A stretch of DNA of 64,000 bases from Spyradosoma sp004558035 (GTDB taxonomy: Bacteria > Verrucomicrobiota > Verrucomicrobiia > Opitutales > UBA953). The translations under genes were made by a program, and so were the position numbers. Positions within the stretch are counted from its first letter, which is position 1, and every line of letters starts with the position of its first letter. The notes beneath the pieces are model-generated. The model had not been told where the DNA came from. It ran no database searches and saw only the letters and a list, made by a program, of their open reading frames with translations. Of the stretch, positions 7,384-16,037 are shown one piece after another. The stretch covers positions 62,001 through 126,000 of the forward strand of contig NZ_JBNPNH010000005.1 of NCBI RefSeq assembly GCF_050314555.1. The letters are read 5' to 3'.

Positions 7384-10323
7384 CTATTCTATGCCGTATC
7401 TGAAGCTGACGATTCTGAAGCGGCGCCCGAAATTGCGGTTCACCGCGCCGCATTCGTCGTAAGGCGTGTTCGGGCGCTGCGACGCGTCGAAGAGATCCGG
7501 GAAGCGCTGGACGAGCATCGCCGCCGTCGCGCGCGCTTCCGGTCTTCCCGTGAGCGGATTGAGAATTTCCGCCTGCGCGTAGATCTTGAAGGTGTCGCCG
7601 CGCGGCGAGAGCCGCTGCCCGATGTTCTGCAGCACGTGTTCCTGGCGCAGAAATCCCGGGAACCACGCGGGAATCTTCCTTCCGCCCAACGTGTTGATTT
7701 CCGCGCGTTCGATGCCGCGATGAAGAATGCCGGAATCCGCGAATTCCGCCACGGACGCGAAATGTTTTCCCGCGGCGAGGCGTTCGCGGTTTTCGTCGGC
7801 GACGCTTTTCGCCAGTCGGGCGATCTTTTCCGCGGGAACGCTGCGGAGACCCTGAGAGAGCAGAAAATGGTCGCGGGAACGCCAATGCGCCGCCTCCAGC
7901 TCCTTGTCGCTCAACGGGAAGATTTTCCCGTCCGGAGAAAAGAACTGCGCCGAAAACGGGCGGATGAAAAACGCGTTGTCGAAATCCTTTTTCGCGCGCG
8001 GCGCGTCCCAGGGCATGTTCAGTTCTCCCGCTCTTCCCGAATACTGCTCCCATTTTTCGAACGCGTTGGAGAGCAGGGCGTTCCAGGCCTTTTCGTTCGT
8101 CGAGTTCATGTTGAACGGGCCGTCCGTCATGCATTCTTCCGCGAAATCGACGGGGCGGGGCGACGAAAACGAAAGCCCGCACAGGCTCCGGTCCTTCTTC
8201 ACGAAAAGCGGATTGTCGCTTGTAATCGTATTTTCAATACGTTTTTTCGAGGAGAAGAAATACCTGTCGAAGATCTGATTGACCTTCAGTTCGGCGACCT
8301 TCCCGTCGAAGCGTCCGAGCGCGAGCGGAGGAATTCCGGTCTGATGCGGGAAACGGATCGCGTTCGCGGACAGCGCGCCGCCGTCGGGCAGATCGTAGAG
8401 CTGAATCGACGAAAACGCGGGAACGCGCTCTTCCGTCCTGTGCTCGTTGACGTATTTATCGAAAAAATACGTTTCGTTCTCGTCGTCCTCCGCGTCGGCG
8501 AGTCTCTTCGCGGCTTCGCCGATGTGGGCGGAGACTTCGAACGCGTCCGCCACGACGGGGTCTGCGAAGTCGAAGACGGCGTCGCGCAGGTCCACGTTTT
8601 CCAGAAGATTCTTCAGCGCGTTCTCGTCTTCCGTCCGCAGACGGATACGGTAGACCAGATTCGCCTGCGCGACGTCGTGGTCGCCCGCCTTCTGGCGGTT
8701 GTATTCCTTGCCCGTCAGCGTGAACTGGACGTAAGGGAAATTCACGTTCACGAATCTCAGAATCGGCGGCGCGTAGTCCTGCGGCGTCGAGGTCTGCCGG
8801 AAACTTCCGTTGTAGTGGCGGAGGACGATTTCTCCGGGAAAAAGCGGCGGAATCGAAAAGAATTCTATCACGTGTTCGTCGTGGAACCATCTTCCGCCGA
8901 CGGCGCCCGAGGGCGGTTTGTTCGGGTTGGAGCCTTTCTGAAACTTCCAGGTCGCGCCGCCCGTGATCCGGGAAAGGCCTTCCGGCTGGCCTTTCGGGTC
9001 GGGGAAGCGCGCCGTGTAGATTTCGCCCGCGTGCAGTCCGACTTCCGGCGATTTCCTGTCCGTCCCGAATCCCTGGTCGGACGCGTCGAAAATTCTGCAG
9101 TAGGCGTTGAATGTCTTGTCGGACGGCGTCTGGCGGACGAGCCCGAAGCGGCCCGTCGGGAAATTCGAAAGCTCCGCCGAAAATTCCGCGCCGGTGTTCC
9201 TGTTGGTCACCGAAAACGTCGGCAGCACGGAGAAGTCGAGCAGCCCGAGCTGGCCGTCGGCGTGCGCGAGCAGCGGGAACGCGTAGGGGTTCCACAGCTT
9301 CGCGGTGACGTGGAAGCGCGCGCGGTGCTGACCGTCGGTGCGCGGATTGAAGAAGCCGACGTGCAGCCGGAGATCCGCGACGACGGGGCAGAAATGCTCG
9401 CAGAGACCGAGCTTTCCCGCCGCGGGTTTCCGCTCCGACGTCGCCACGGGAACGCCTCGATGCGGTTCCGTTTCGCGGGACGCGAGCGTTTCCGCCGTGA
9501 AAAGCGTTTTCGCGTCCGCCGTTTCCGAGAGATCTTTTTTGAGCGCGTTCCGCGGCCAGTCGGCGATGACGCCGAGCGTCCGCAGAGCCGTCGTCTCGCG
9601 GTCCGTTCCCTTGCCGGAATTTTCGGCGAAGAAGAACGCGGGGTCGTATCGCGCGTTCCGCAGCGCCGAGGCGTTGCGCGGGAACGCCTTGAGCGCCGCC
9701 GCGGGAGCGCCGAACACTTGCCCGCGCCGCTGTTCCGTGCGCGCGTCCGCGGCGGTTTCCGCGGCTTCCGGACGGTCGTCGCGCAGCGGAAACTTCTCCG
9801 ATTCGTCGACGATGAAATAGGCGATGCGGAGATCGTCGCCGACGTATTTCCAGGGAACGGACGTTCTTTTTCCGGGCGACTTGGGATTCGGGAACGAGGC
9901 CGCGCCGCCGTTCTGCGTCGAGGCGCGCGAAACGAGCGGGACGGGTGCGGAGGGCTTCCGCGCGGGCGACGGATTTTCTTTCGAAGCCGCGCCGCCGCGC
10001 GCGGTGCTCCAGGGATTTTCGGGACTTCCCGGGTCGGGCGCCGTGGACGCGGAATCCGTTCCCGCGCGCTGCTGCAGTTCCGCCAGGGCGATTCTCGCGG
10101 CGTTCGTCACGGCCCGGTTCGCGGCGGCGCGTTTCAGGGCGGCGTCGGTCAGCGTCTTTTCCCTTTCCGAAAACGTGAAGAGCGCGGCGGAAACGGCCGC
10201 CATGAGCATCAGCATCAGCACGACGGCGAACAGCGCGAAGCCGGTTTTGTCCGGGGTTTTCGAAGAAATCGGGGGCACGGGAACGCGGGGATTAGGGGAA
10301 GAAGGGTCGGTTTTTGCGCACAA
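7384..10323 (-). CDS. Verru_Chthon cassette protein A-like giant pseudopilin-type protein
   Basis: This 979-residue protein begins at TTG 10323, preceded on its strand by AGGAAGG. After about 27 residues comes GFALFAVVLMLMLMAAVSAA then FTFSERE. This is a type IV pilin/pseudopilin-like signal in which a prepilin peptidase would cut before or near the Gly-Phe. The long extracytoplasmic part holds alanine/proline-rich low-complexity segments and many WFHDEHV-type patches typical of the large protein A of the verrucomicrobial Verru_Chthon secretion cassettes. The usual cassette proteins B, C and D are not adjacent; tlyA and pgm flank it instead. The function of the family is not established. The call is based on architecture, so family membership is moderate. 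Confidence 0.7.
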   Translation of the reverse strand: MCAKTDPSSPNPRVPVPPISSKTPDKTGFALFAVVLMLMLMAAVSAALFTFSEREKTLTDAALKRAAANRAVTNAARIALAELQQRAGTDSASTAPDPGSPENPWSTARGGAASKENPSPARKPSAPVPLVSRASTQNGGAASFPNPKSPGKRTSVPWKYVGDDLRIAYFIVDESEKFPLRDDRPEAAETAADARTEQRRGQVFGAPAAALKAFPRNASALRNARYDPAFFFAENSGKGTDRETTALRTLGVIADWPRNALKKDLSETADAKTLFTAETLASRETEPHRGVPVATSERKPAAGKLGLCEHFCPVVADLRLHVGFFNPRTDGQHRARFHVTAKLWNPYAFPLLAHADGQLGLLDFSVLPTFSVTNRNTGAEFSAELSNFPTGRFGLVRQTPSDKTFNAYCRIFDASDQGFGTDRKSPEVGLHAGEIYTARFPDPKGQPEGLSRITGGATWKFQKGSNPNKPPSGAVGGRWFHDEHVIEFFSIPPLFPGEIVLRHYNGSFRQTSTPQDYAPPILRFVNVNFPYVQFTLTGKEYNRQKAGDHDVAQANLVYRIRLRTEDENALKNLLENVDLRDAVFDFADPVVADAFEVSAHIGEAAKRLADAEDDENETYFFDKYVNEHRTEERVPAFSSIQLYDLPDGGALSANAIRFPHQTGIPPLALGRFDGKVAELKVNQIFDRYFFSSKKRIENTITSDNPLFVKKDRSLCGLSFSSPRPVDFAEECMTDGPFNMNSTNEKAWNALLSNAFEKWEQYSGRAGELNMPWDAPRAKKDFDNAFFIRPFSAQFFSPDGKIFPLSDKELEAAHWRSRDHFLLSQGLRSVPAEKIARLAKSVADENRERLAAGKHFASVAEFADSGILHRGIERAEINTLGGRKIPAWFPGFLRQEHVLQNIGQRLSPRGDTFKIYAQAEILNPLTGRPEARATAAMLVQRFPDLFDASQRPNTPYDECGAVNRNFGRRFRIVSFRYGIE

Positions 10324-10423
10324 AATTCTTGAAATCCTTCCTCGGAGTCAAATACTTTCCGCCTTTTCAATTCACCTTCTTTTTTATATTTTACCCCTGC
10401 AAATCAAAAAGGAACCCGAAAAA

Positions 10424-12358
10424 ATGAACCTCACCGAAACAATCGAAAACGCTTTCTCCGCGGGCGAGATCACCCAGTCTTCCCGCGACAACCTCACCGA
10501 ATGGCTCGGCGCCGGCTTCCTTCCGGCGTGGGCGCTCAAGGCGATCGAGGAGCTCGTCGCCGCCAAGGAATGGAACGAGATCAACGACCGCTTCTTCAAG
10601 AAGATCGCCTTCGGCACGGGCGGCATGCGCGGCCGCACGATCGGCAAGGTCACGCCTCCGGCGGAAGCGGGAACGCGCGACGCGCTCGGCGCGCCCGAGC
10701 ACACCGCCGTCGGCACCGCGAATCTGAACGACTTCAACATCGTCCGCGCGACGGTCGGCCTGTTCCGCTACATCTCCGGCTGGCTCGCGAAAAACGGCGA
10801 GACGCGCGCGCCGCGCATCGTCATCGCGCACGACGTCCGCCATTTCTCGAAGCATTTCTCGCAGCTCGCGGCGAGCATCTGGACGAAGCTCGGCGGCGAA
10901 GCCTACGTGTTCGACGGCCCGCGCTCCGTGCCGCAGCTCAGCTTTTCCATCCGCGCGCTCGGCACGGACACCGGCATCGCGCTCACGGCGAGCCATAATC
11001 CCTCGCACGACAACGGCTTCAAGTGCTACTTCCGCGACGGCGCGCAGGTGATTTCGCCCCACGCCGAATCCATCATCGGCGAAGTGAACGCCGTCACGCT
11101 CGCGGACATTCCGCAGTTCCTCGACGTCGATCTCGCCGCGGTGAAGACCGTTCCCGCCGAAATCGAGGCGCGCTACCTCGCCGATCTCGAATGCGCCGTG
11201 CTCGACAAGTCCGTGATCGAACAGGCCAAGATCAAGCTCTGCTACACGAACATTCACGGCACGGGCGACGTGATGATCGTTCCCGCGATGAAGAAATTCG
11301 GCGTGGACATCACGACCGTCGCCGAGCAGCTCCCGCACGACGGCCGTTTCCCGACCGTCAAGTCGCCCAATCCGGAAAACGCCGAAGCGTTCACGCTCTC
11401 TCTCGCCAAGGCGAAGGAAATCGGCGCGGACATCGTCATCGGCACCGACCCGGACGACGACCGCGTCGGCATCGCCGCGCGCAACCGCGACGGCTCCTAC
11501 ACGCTTTACACGGGCAACCAGACGGGCTCGATGCTCGCGGCGTTCCGCTGCGCGCGCATGAAGGAGCTCGGCATTCTCCCGCCCGAAGGCTCGCCGCACG
11601 CGACGCTCATCAAGACGTTCGTCACCTCGCCGCTCTGGGACGCGATCGCGGAAAAGAACGGCCTGCGCTGCGTGAACGCGCTCACGGGCTTCAAGTGGAT
11701 CGGCGCCAAGCTGCAGAAATACCAGCTCGCGGTCGAAAAGACCGTGCCCGGCTACATGGCGCTCCCGTGGCGCGAACGCGCGAAGGCGCAGCTCTCCGCG
11801 GGAACGTTCTTCGTCTTCGGCGGCGAGGAAAGCTACGGCTATCTGCACTCCGACAGCGTGCGCGACAAGGACGGGAACGCCGCCGCGCTCATGGTCGTCG
11901 AAATGGCGTCGTGGGCGAAGCTCAAGGGTATGACGCTCCCGGAATTCCTCGATTCCATCTACCGCGACTACGGCTACTTCCTCGAGTCGCTGCTCAACAT
12001 CGTGCTCGAAGGCGCGGCCGGCGCGGCGCAGATCAAGCGCATTCTCGCCTCGCTGCGCGAAAATCCGCCGACGGAGGTGCTCGGCTCCAAGGTCGTCGAC
12101 TTCAAGGACTTCGGGCGCGACGTTATCAAGGACTGCGACGGCGACCTGATTCCGAAGGAGGATTTCTACTTCTTCACGCTGGAAAACGGCATGCGCATCG
12201 CCGTGCGCGGGAGCGGCACCGAACCGAAAATCAAATTCTACATCTTCGCGACGAGCCCGAAGACCGATCTCGCCGAAGCCAAGGCGGACGCCGCCGCCGC
12301 GGTCGAAGCCGCCAAGGCGTTCCTCAAGGACGAGGCGATGCGCCGCGCGAACGGCTGA
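10424..12358 (+). CDS. Phosphohexomutase (phosphoglucomutase/phosphomannomutase family)
   Basis: The start ATG 10424 follows an AAAGGA ribosome site. The 644-residue enzyme has the four-domain alpha-D-phosphohexomutase signature: FGTGGMRG near the N-terminus, the phosphoserine loop TASHNPSHDNGFK, the metal-binding GTDPDDDRVG, the sugar-binding GGEESYGYLH, and the phosphate-binding RGSGTEPKIKFYI at the C-terminus. It interconverts sugar 1- and 6-phosphates for glycogen and cell-wall precursor metabolism. The length fits the longer PgcA/PMM2-like branch. Specificity between glucose and mannose cannot be read from the sequence. Confidence 0.94.
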   Translation: MNLTETIENAFSAGEITQSSRDNLTEWLGAGFLPAWALKAIEELVAAKEWNEINDRFFKKIAFGTGGMRGRTIGKVTPPAEAGTRDALGAPEHTAVGTANLNDFNIVRATVGLFRYISGWLAKNGETRAPRIVIAHDVRHFSKHFSQLAASIWTKLGGEAYVFDGPRSVPQLSFSIRALGTDTGIALTASHNPSHDNGFKCYFRDGAQVISPHAESIIGEVNAVTLADIPQFLDVDLAAVKTVPAEIEARYLADLECAVLDKSVIEQAKIKLCYTNIHGTGDVMIVPAMKKFGVDITTVAEQLPHDGRFPTVKSPNPENAEAFTLSLAKAKEIGADIVIGTDPDDDRVGIAARNRDGSYTLYTGNQTGSMLAAFRCARMKELGILPPEGSPHATLIKTFVTSPLWDAIAEKNGLRCVNALTGFKWIGAKLQKYQLAVEKTVPGYMALPWRERAKAQLSAGTFFVFGGEESYGYLHSDSVRDKDGNAAALMVVEMASWAKLKGMTLPEFLDSIYRDYGYFLESLLNIVLEGAAGAAQIKRILASLRENPPTEVLGSKVVDFKDFGRDVIKDCDGDLIPKEDFYFFTLENGMRIAVRGSGTEPKIKFYIFATSPKTDLAEAKADAAAAVEAAKAFLKDEAMRRANG

Positions 12359-12366
12359 AACGAAGC

Positions 12367-12612
12367 ATGACGCGCGTTCCCGCAGAAAAATTCCTGCTCG
12401 TCGTTCCCGCGGCGCTGTGCGTTGCGGGAACGCTCGCGTCCTGCACCACGGCCGAAAATCCCGACGACCCGGGCTACAACAAGCCGGCGGTTTCGGGCGT
12501 CGTCCGCGGCGAAATCCGCACCATGGACGCCTATCTGGACGCGGTGGAAAAGGAGAACGCGCGACGCCTCAGAACCGAGGGAGACGTCTGGAGCAATCCG
12601 GAGGATTTTTGA
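12367..12612 (+). CDS. Small lipoprotein (81 residues)
   Basis: The ATG at 12367 lies eight bases after the phosphohexomutase stop. The product has a signal sequence with core LLVVPAALCVAGTLASC, in which LASC is the lipobox. The mature protein is about 53 residues, charged and probably disordered (TAENPDDPGYNKPAVSG...), ending NPEDF. No family is recognised. Short charged lipoproteins like this are often accessory to envelope complexes. The coding frame contains two copies of the GCGGGAACG word near its start (CGTTCCCGC at 12371 and 12400) and one at 12425. Confidence 0.72.
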   Translation: MTRVPAEKFLLVVPAALCVAGTLASCTTAENPDDPGYNKPAVSGVVRGEIRTMDAYLDAVEKENARRLRTEGDVWSNPEDF

Positions 12613-12634
12613 ACTTCAACACGATTTTTTCACG

Positions 12635-12985
12635 ATGAACCAATTGAACTTCAGTGACCAAAGCACGGCGGAACTCAACAAGCTTTCGCCGCTCGACCAG
12701 ATGCCCATCATCGATGCGCTGACGAACGTTTCGCTCGACGAATTGAAGAAGGACAAGTCCGCCTACGGCGCGTTCGCGCGCGGGAAGCAGACGTATTACC
12801 GCCTCCGCCAGGGCGACCTGCGCATTTATTTCACCGCGACCGAGGGCGAGATCTACTGCTGCTACATTCTTCACAAGCACAGCATCACGGATTTCGCCTT
12901 CCGCGCCAATCTGCCCGTGAAGGACGAGCACCTCGTCGAGCAGGACAAGAACTTCTGGGAATATCTCGATTCCTTCAACAAATAA
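12635..12985 (+). CDS. Small protein with RelE/ParE-like core
   Basis: The 116-residue product starts at ATG 12635. The central segment TYYRLRQGDLRIYF followed by CCYILHKHS resembles the strand-turn-strand core of RelE/ParE toxins (RxGxYRV...IxHR). No antitoxin-like gene is adjacent, and the N-terminal extension (about 45 residues with PLDQMPIIDALTNVS) is unlike a stand-alone toxin. The gene ends 16 bases before pssA and appears to share its transcript. It may be a domesticated housekeeping RelE-fold protein rather than a toxin; this is inference from the motif and context. Confidence 0.68.
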   Translation: MNQLNFSDQSTAELNKLSPLDQMPIIDALTNVSLDELKKDKSAYGAFARGKQTYYRLRQGDLRIYFTATEGEIYCCYILHKHSITDFAFRANLPVKDEHLVEQDKNFWEYLDSFNK

Positions 12986-13001
12986 GAAGACGGAGCCGAC
13001 C

Positions 13002-13913
13002 ATGAGCGAAGAAGACCGAAACGTCCCCGCGGCCAAAGAGCCCAAATACAAGTGCGTCCAGGACGCGGCGCGCATCTACCTGCTGCCCAACTTCTTCACG
13101 GCGGGCAACATGTTCTGCGGCTTCATGTCGCTTTGCCAGTGCATCGAGGCGAAGTACAGCGAGACCGTCGCCGCCGCCAACGAGAAGTACATGCTCGCCG
13201 TCTATCTGATTTTCGGCGCGTGCATCTTCGACCTCTTCGACGGCCGCATGGCGCGCATGTTCAAGAAGGAATCCATGTTCGGCGCGGAATTCGACTCCAT
13301 CGCCGACACGGTCTCCTTCGGCGTCGCGCCCGCGTTTCTCGTGTATTTCCTGATTCTCGACCCGAGCCGCAGCGCGGATTCGCTCGCCGGAATTCTGACG
13401 AACGCGGGACCGTTCGTAGGATTCATCTACCTGCTTTGCGCCGGCATCCGCCTCGCGAAGTTCAACGTGCTGACGAATCCGCTCATTCCCGGGAACGAGA
13501 AGAAAAGCCCGGCGTCGGACTTCATGGGCATCTCCTCGCCGATCGCGGCCGCGATCACGGCTTCGTTCGTCCTCCTGCTCACGCACAATTCCGACGAGGC
13601 GAAGGATCTCAAGGAATGGCTTCCGGTCATCCTGCTGCCGACGATGGTGCTCGTCTCCATCCTGATGGTCACGAACATTCCCTACCCGACGTTCAAGCAC
13701 ATCGACTGGAACACGAAGGCGAAGGCGCAGGCGTTCGTGCTGATCATCCTTTTCGCGATCTTCGCGCTGGCGTTCCACGTGTACGCGATTCCGGCGGCGC
13801 TGCTCGCCTACGTCGTGTTCGGTCTCGTCCGCGCGCTCAGGCGGAAAATCTCCGGCAGAAAGTCCGCCGCGGGAACGTCCGACGACGACGGCGCCGTCGA
13901 AGACACGTTCTGA
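13002..13913 (+). CDS. pssA: CDP-diacylglycerol--serine O-phosphatidyltransferase
   Basis: This 303-residue integral membrane enzyme makes phosphatidylserine, the precursor of phosphatidylethanolamine. The CDP-alcohol phosphotransferase motif is complete: DLFDGRMARMF, then GAEFDSIADTVSFG, giving DGxxAR...GxxxDSxxD. A segment NFFTAGNMFCGF at residues about 27-38 is the family entry to the first membrane helix. Several further hydrophobic helices follow. The C-terminal tail is charged (SDDDGAVEDTF) and encodes one copy of the GCGGGAACG word. Confidence 0.95.
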   Translation: MSEEDRNVPAAKEPKYKCVQDAARIYLLPNFFTAGNMFCGFMSLCQCIEAKYSETVAAANEKYMLAVYLIFGACIFDLFDGRMARMFKKESMFGAEFDSIADTVSFGVAPAFLVYFLILDPSRSADSLAGILTNAGPFVGFIYLLCAGIRLAKFNVLTNPLIPGNEKKSPASDFMGISSPIAAAITASFVLLLTHNSDEAKDLKEWLPVILLPTMVLVSILMVTNIPYPTFKHIDWNTKAKAQAFVLIILFAIFALAFHVYAIPAALLAYVVFGLVRALRRKISGRKSAAGTSDDDGAVEDTF

Positions 13914-13994
13914 CGCGGCGGGATTTTCGGCTTGCAAAAGCGTTCCCGCAAGCATTCCATTACAGACTCAACAGATTTGGAGATTTTCTTGAAC

Positions 13995-14804
13995 ATGAAA
14001 AAAGCAATCCTTCCTCTCATGATGCTTGCCGCCGCCGGCGGTCTTTACGCGCAGGACGCGGCCGTCGCCGCTCCCGAAAGCAACGAGCTCGAAATCGGCG
14101 CTCAGTTCGGTTTTGAATCCCACTACGTCTTCCGCGGCAAGTCCATCACGGACGAAAACATGCAGGCCACGGTCAACGCCGGCTACTCGCTCGGCGGCAC
14201 CGGCGACTGGGGCTTCCGCGTCTACGGCGAATTTTTCTACGAAGCTCCGTTCGACGACGAAATGAACGAAGTCGACTGGAAGATCGGCGGCACCGCCGTT
14301 TACGCCGACGAATATTACTTCGACGCCGGCTACATCTTCAGAACGTACCCGAATTCCGGACCTGCCAAGGGCAAGAATTCCGTCAACCGCGAAAACGAGC
14401 TCTTCCTCGGCATCGCCCGCGACGTCCGCTTCTGGCAGGACGCCGAATGGTCGCAGGTGAAGATCGGCGGCACGGTTTCCTATGACTGGAACTTCGAACA
14501 GATTTCCTGGGAATTCTACGCGGAAAAGACCTTCGAAGAAGTCCTCGTTCCCGAATTCTCCGTCAATCTCCGCGCCGTTTACGGCTACATCACGATGAAG
14601 GACGCGAACGGCGACCAGTGGCTCGGTCACGGTTCTCCGGACAACGACTACGGCTATTGCCAGTTCTCGGTGGACGGCATCTACAGCCTGAACAAGACGA
14701 CGGACGTTTCCGCCGGCATGCGCTACGCCTACAACAACGATCACATCGCGGGCGAAGACTGCAACGAATTCTGGTGGGGCGTCGCCCTCCGTTTCCGCTA
14801 CTGA
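13995..14804 (+). CDS. TorF-like outer-membrane beta-barrel protein
   Basis: ATG 13995 (MKKAILPLMMLAAAGGLYAQ) gives a typical signal peptide with cleavage after AQ. The mature protein starts ELEIGAQFGFESHYVFRGKS, the hallmark entry of TorF-type putative porins (TIGR02001-like: SxYxFRGxSxT). It continues as alternating aromatic amphipathic strands and ends with WWGVALRFRY, the terminal aromatic signature recognised by BamA. The 269 residues would form a small barrel. Codon use is biased (GGC, GAA, AAG) with few copies of the window-wide word, suggesting high expression. Confidence 0.85.
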   Translation: MKKAILPLMMLAAAGGLYAQDAAVAAPESNELEIGAQFGFESHYVFRGKSITDENMQATVNAGYSLGGTGDWGFRVYGEFFYEAPFDDEMNEVDWKIGGTAVYADEYYFDAGYIFRTYPNSGPAKGKNSVNRENELFLGIARDVRFWQDAEWSQVKIGGTVSYDWNFEQISWEFYAEKTFEEVLVPEFSVNLRAVYGYITMKDANGDQWLGHGSPDNDYGYCQFSVDGIYSLNKTTDVSAGMRYAYNNDHIAGEDCNEFWWGVALRFRY

Positions 14805-14814
14805 GCCGCGGGAA

Positions 14815-14837
14815 CGTTCGCCTGAACGAATTTTTTT
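14815..14837 (+). terminator. Weak terminator after the barrel protein
   Basis: A 5-bp stem (CGTTC 14815-14819 with GAACG 14824-14828) is followed by AA and seven T residues. The GCGGGAACG word at 14808-14816 overlaps the left arm. Confidence 0.45.
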
Positions 14838-14861
14838 AACCTAACATAAAACATAAAGACA

Positions 14862-15863
14862 ATGGCTATCAAAGTTGGCATCAATGGTTTCGGTCGCATC
14901 GGCCGCATGGTTTTCCGTGCTGCGATTGAAAACTTCGCGGACGACATCGAAATCGTCGGCATTAACGACCTCCTCGACCCGGACTACCTGGCGTACATGC
15001 TCAAGTACGATTCGGTTCACGGTCCCTTCAACGGCACCGTTTCCTCCGAAGGAAACGCGCTCATCGTGAACGGCAAGAAGATCCGCATCACGGCCGAAAA
15101 GGATCCCGCGAACCTGAAGTGGGACGAAGTGGACGCCGACGTCGTCGTCGAATCCACGGGCTTCTTCCTCACGGAAGAACTCGCCTCCGCTCACCTCAAG
15201 GCGGGCGCCAAGAAGGTCATCATGTCCGCTCCCTCCAAGGACGCGACCCCGATGTTCGTCTACGGCGTCAACGACAAGACCTACGCGGGTCAGAAGATCA
15301 TCTCCAACGCGTCCTGCACGACGAACTGCCTCGCGCCGATCTCCAAGGTGCTCAATGACAAGTTCGGCATCAAGCGCGGTCTGATGACGACGGTTCACGC
15401 GGCGACGGCGACCCAGAAGACGGTCGACGGTCCCTCCAAGAAAGACTGGCGCGGCGGCCGCGGCATCCTCGAGAACATCATCCCGTCCTCCACGGGCGCG
15501 GCGAAGGCCGTCGGCAAGGTTCTCCCGGAACTCAACGGCAAGCTCACCGGCATGTCCATGCGCGTTCCCACCTCCGACGTTTCCGTCGTCGACCTCACGG
15601 TCGAACTCAACAAGGAATGCACCTACGAAGAAATCTGCGCCGCGATGAAGGAAGCCTCCGAAGGCGAACTCAAGGGCGTTCTCGGCTACACGGACGAAGC
15701 CGTCGTCTCGACGGACTTCCGCAACTGCCCGAAGACCTCCATCTTCGACGCGAAGGCGGGCATCCAGCTCGACAAGACCTTCGTCAAGGTCGTCTCCTGG
15801 TACGACAACGAATGGGGCTATTCCAACAAGGTCCTCGAAATGGCTCGCGTCATCGCGAAATAA
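14862..15863 (+). CDS. gap: Glyceraldehyde-3-phosphate dehydrogenase
   Basis: The 333-residue glycolytic enzyme converts glyceraldehyde-3-phosphate to 1,3-bisphosphoglycerate with NAD. It has the NAD-binding GINGFGRIGR, the active-site SNASCTTNCLAP with catalytic Cys152, and WYDNEWGYSNKVLEM near the C-terminus. Asp34 in GINDLLD suggests NAD rather than NADP preference. The coding sequence is strongly codon-biased and contains no exact GCGGGAACG copy, only the partial CGTTCCCAC at about 15566. The terminator immediately after it is made from an inverted pair of that word. Confidence 0.98.
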   Translation: MAIKVGINGFGRIGRMVFRAAIENFADDIEIVGINDLLDPDYLAYMLKYDSVHGPFNGTVSSEGNALIVNGKKIRITAEKDPANLKWDEVDADVVVESTGFFLTEELASAHLKAGAKKVIMSAPSKDATPMFVYGVNDKTYAGQKIISNASCTTNCLAPISKVLNDKFGIKRGLMTTVHAATATQKTVDGPSKKDWRGGRGILENIIPSSTGAAKAVGKVLPELNGKLTGMSMRVPTSDVSVVDLTVELNKECTYEEICAAMKEASEGELKGVLGYTDEAVVSTDFRNCPKTSIFDAKAGIQLDKTFVKVVSWYDNEWGYSNKVLEMARVIAK

Positions 15864-15885
15864 GTTTCCGAGACTTCTGTTCACG

Positions 15886-15918
15886 AACGTTCCCGCCCTC
15901 CCGCGGGAACGTTTTTTT
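15886..15918 (+). terminator. Terminator of gap made from an inverted pair of the 9-mer
   Basis: This is a perfect 11-bp stem, AACGTTCCCGC (15886-15896) with GCGGGAACGTT (15903-15913), a loop CCTCCC and a run of seven T. Both arms are the window's repeated word. Neisseria and Haemophilus terminators are often inverted uptake-sequence pairs in just this way. Confidence 0.93.
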
Positions 15919-15981
15919 GCGCCCGCGGCGGCGGAAACGCCGTTTTTCTTTCGCGTCCGCCGGCGCGGGCGAAACATTCCG

Positions 15982-16010
15982 TTGACGGGAGGGCGCTTTT
16001 CGAGTGTCAT
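15982..16010 (+). promoter_or_regulatory. Candidate sigma-70-like promoter for the ABC-transporter gene run
   Basis: TTGACG at 15982-15987 and TGTCAT at 16005-16010 are 17 bases apart, 28 bases before the next gene. The -35 fits five of six positions and the -10 four of six. Confidence 0.5.
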
Positions 16011-16037
16011 TAGCGCATTGAAGCACTTTGATTTTTT

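Noticed and set aside
13930..13953. GCTTGC/GCAAGC hairpin before the barrel-protein gene as pssA terminator
   Set aside because: The stem is only six pairs with a 12-base loop and no T run follows.
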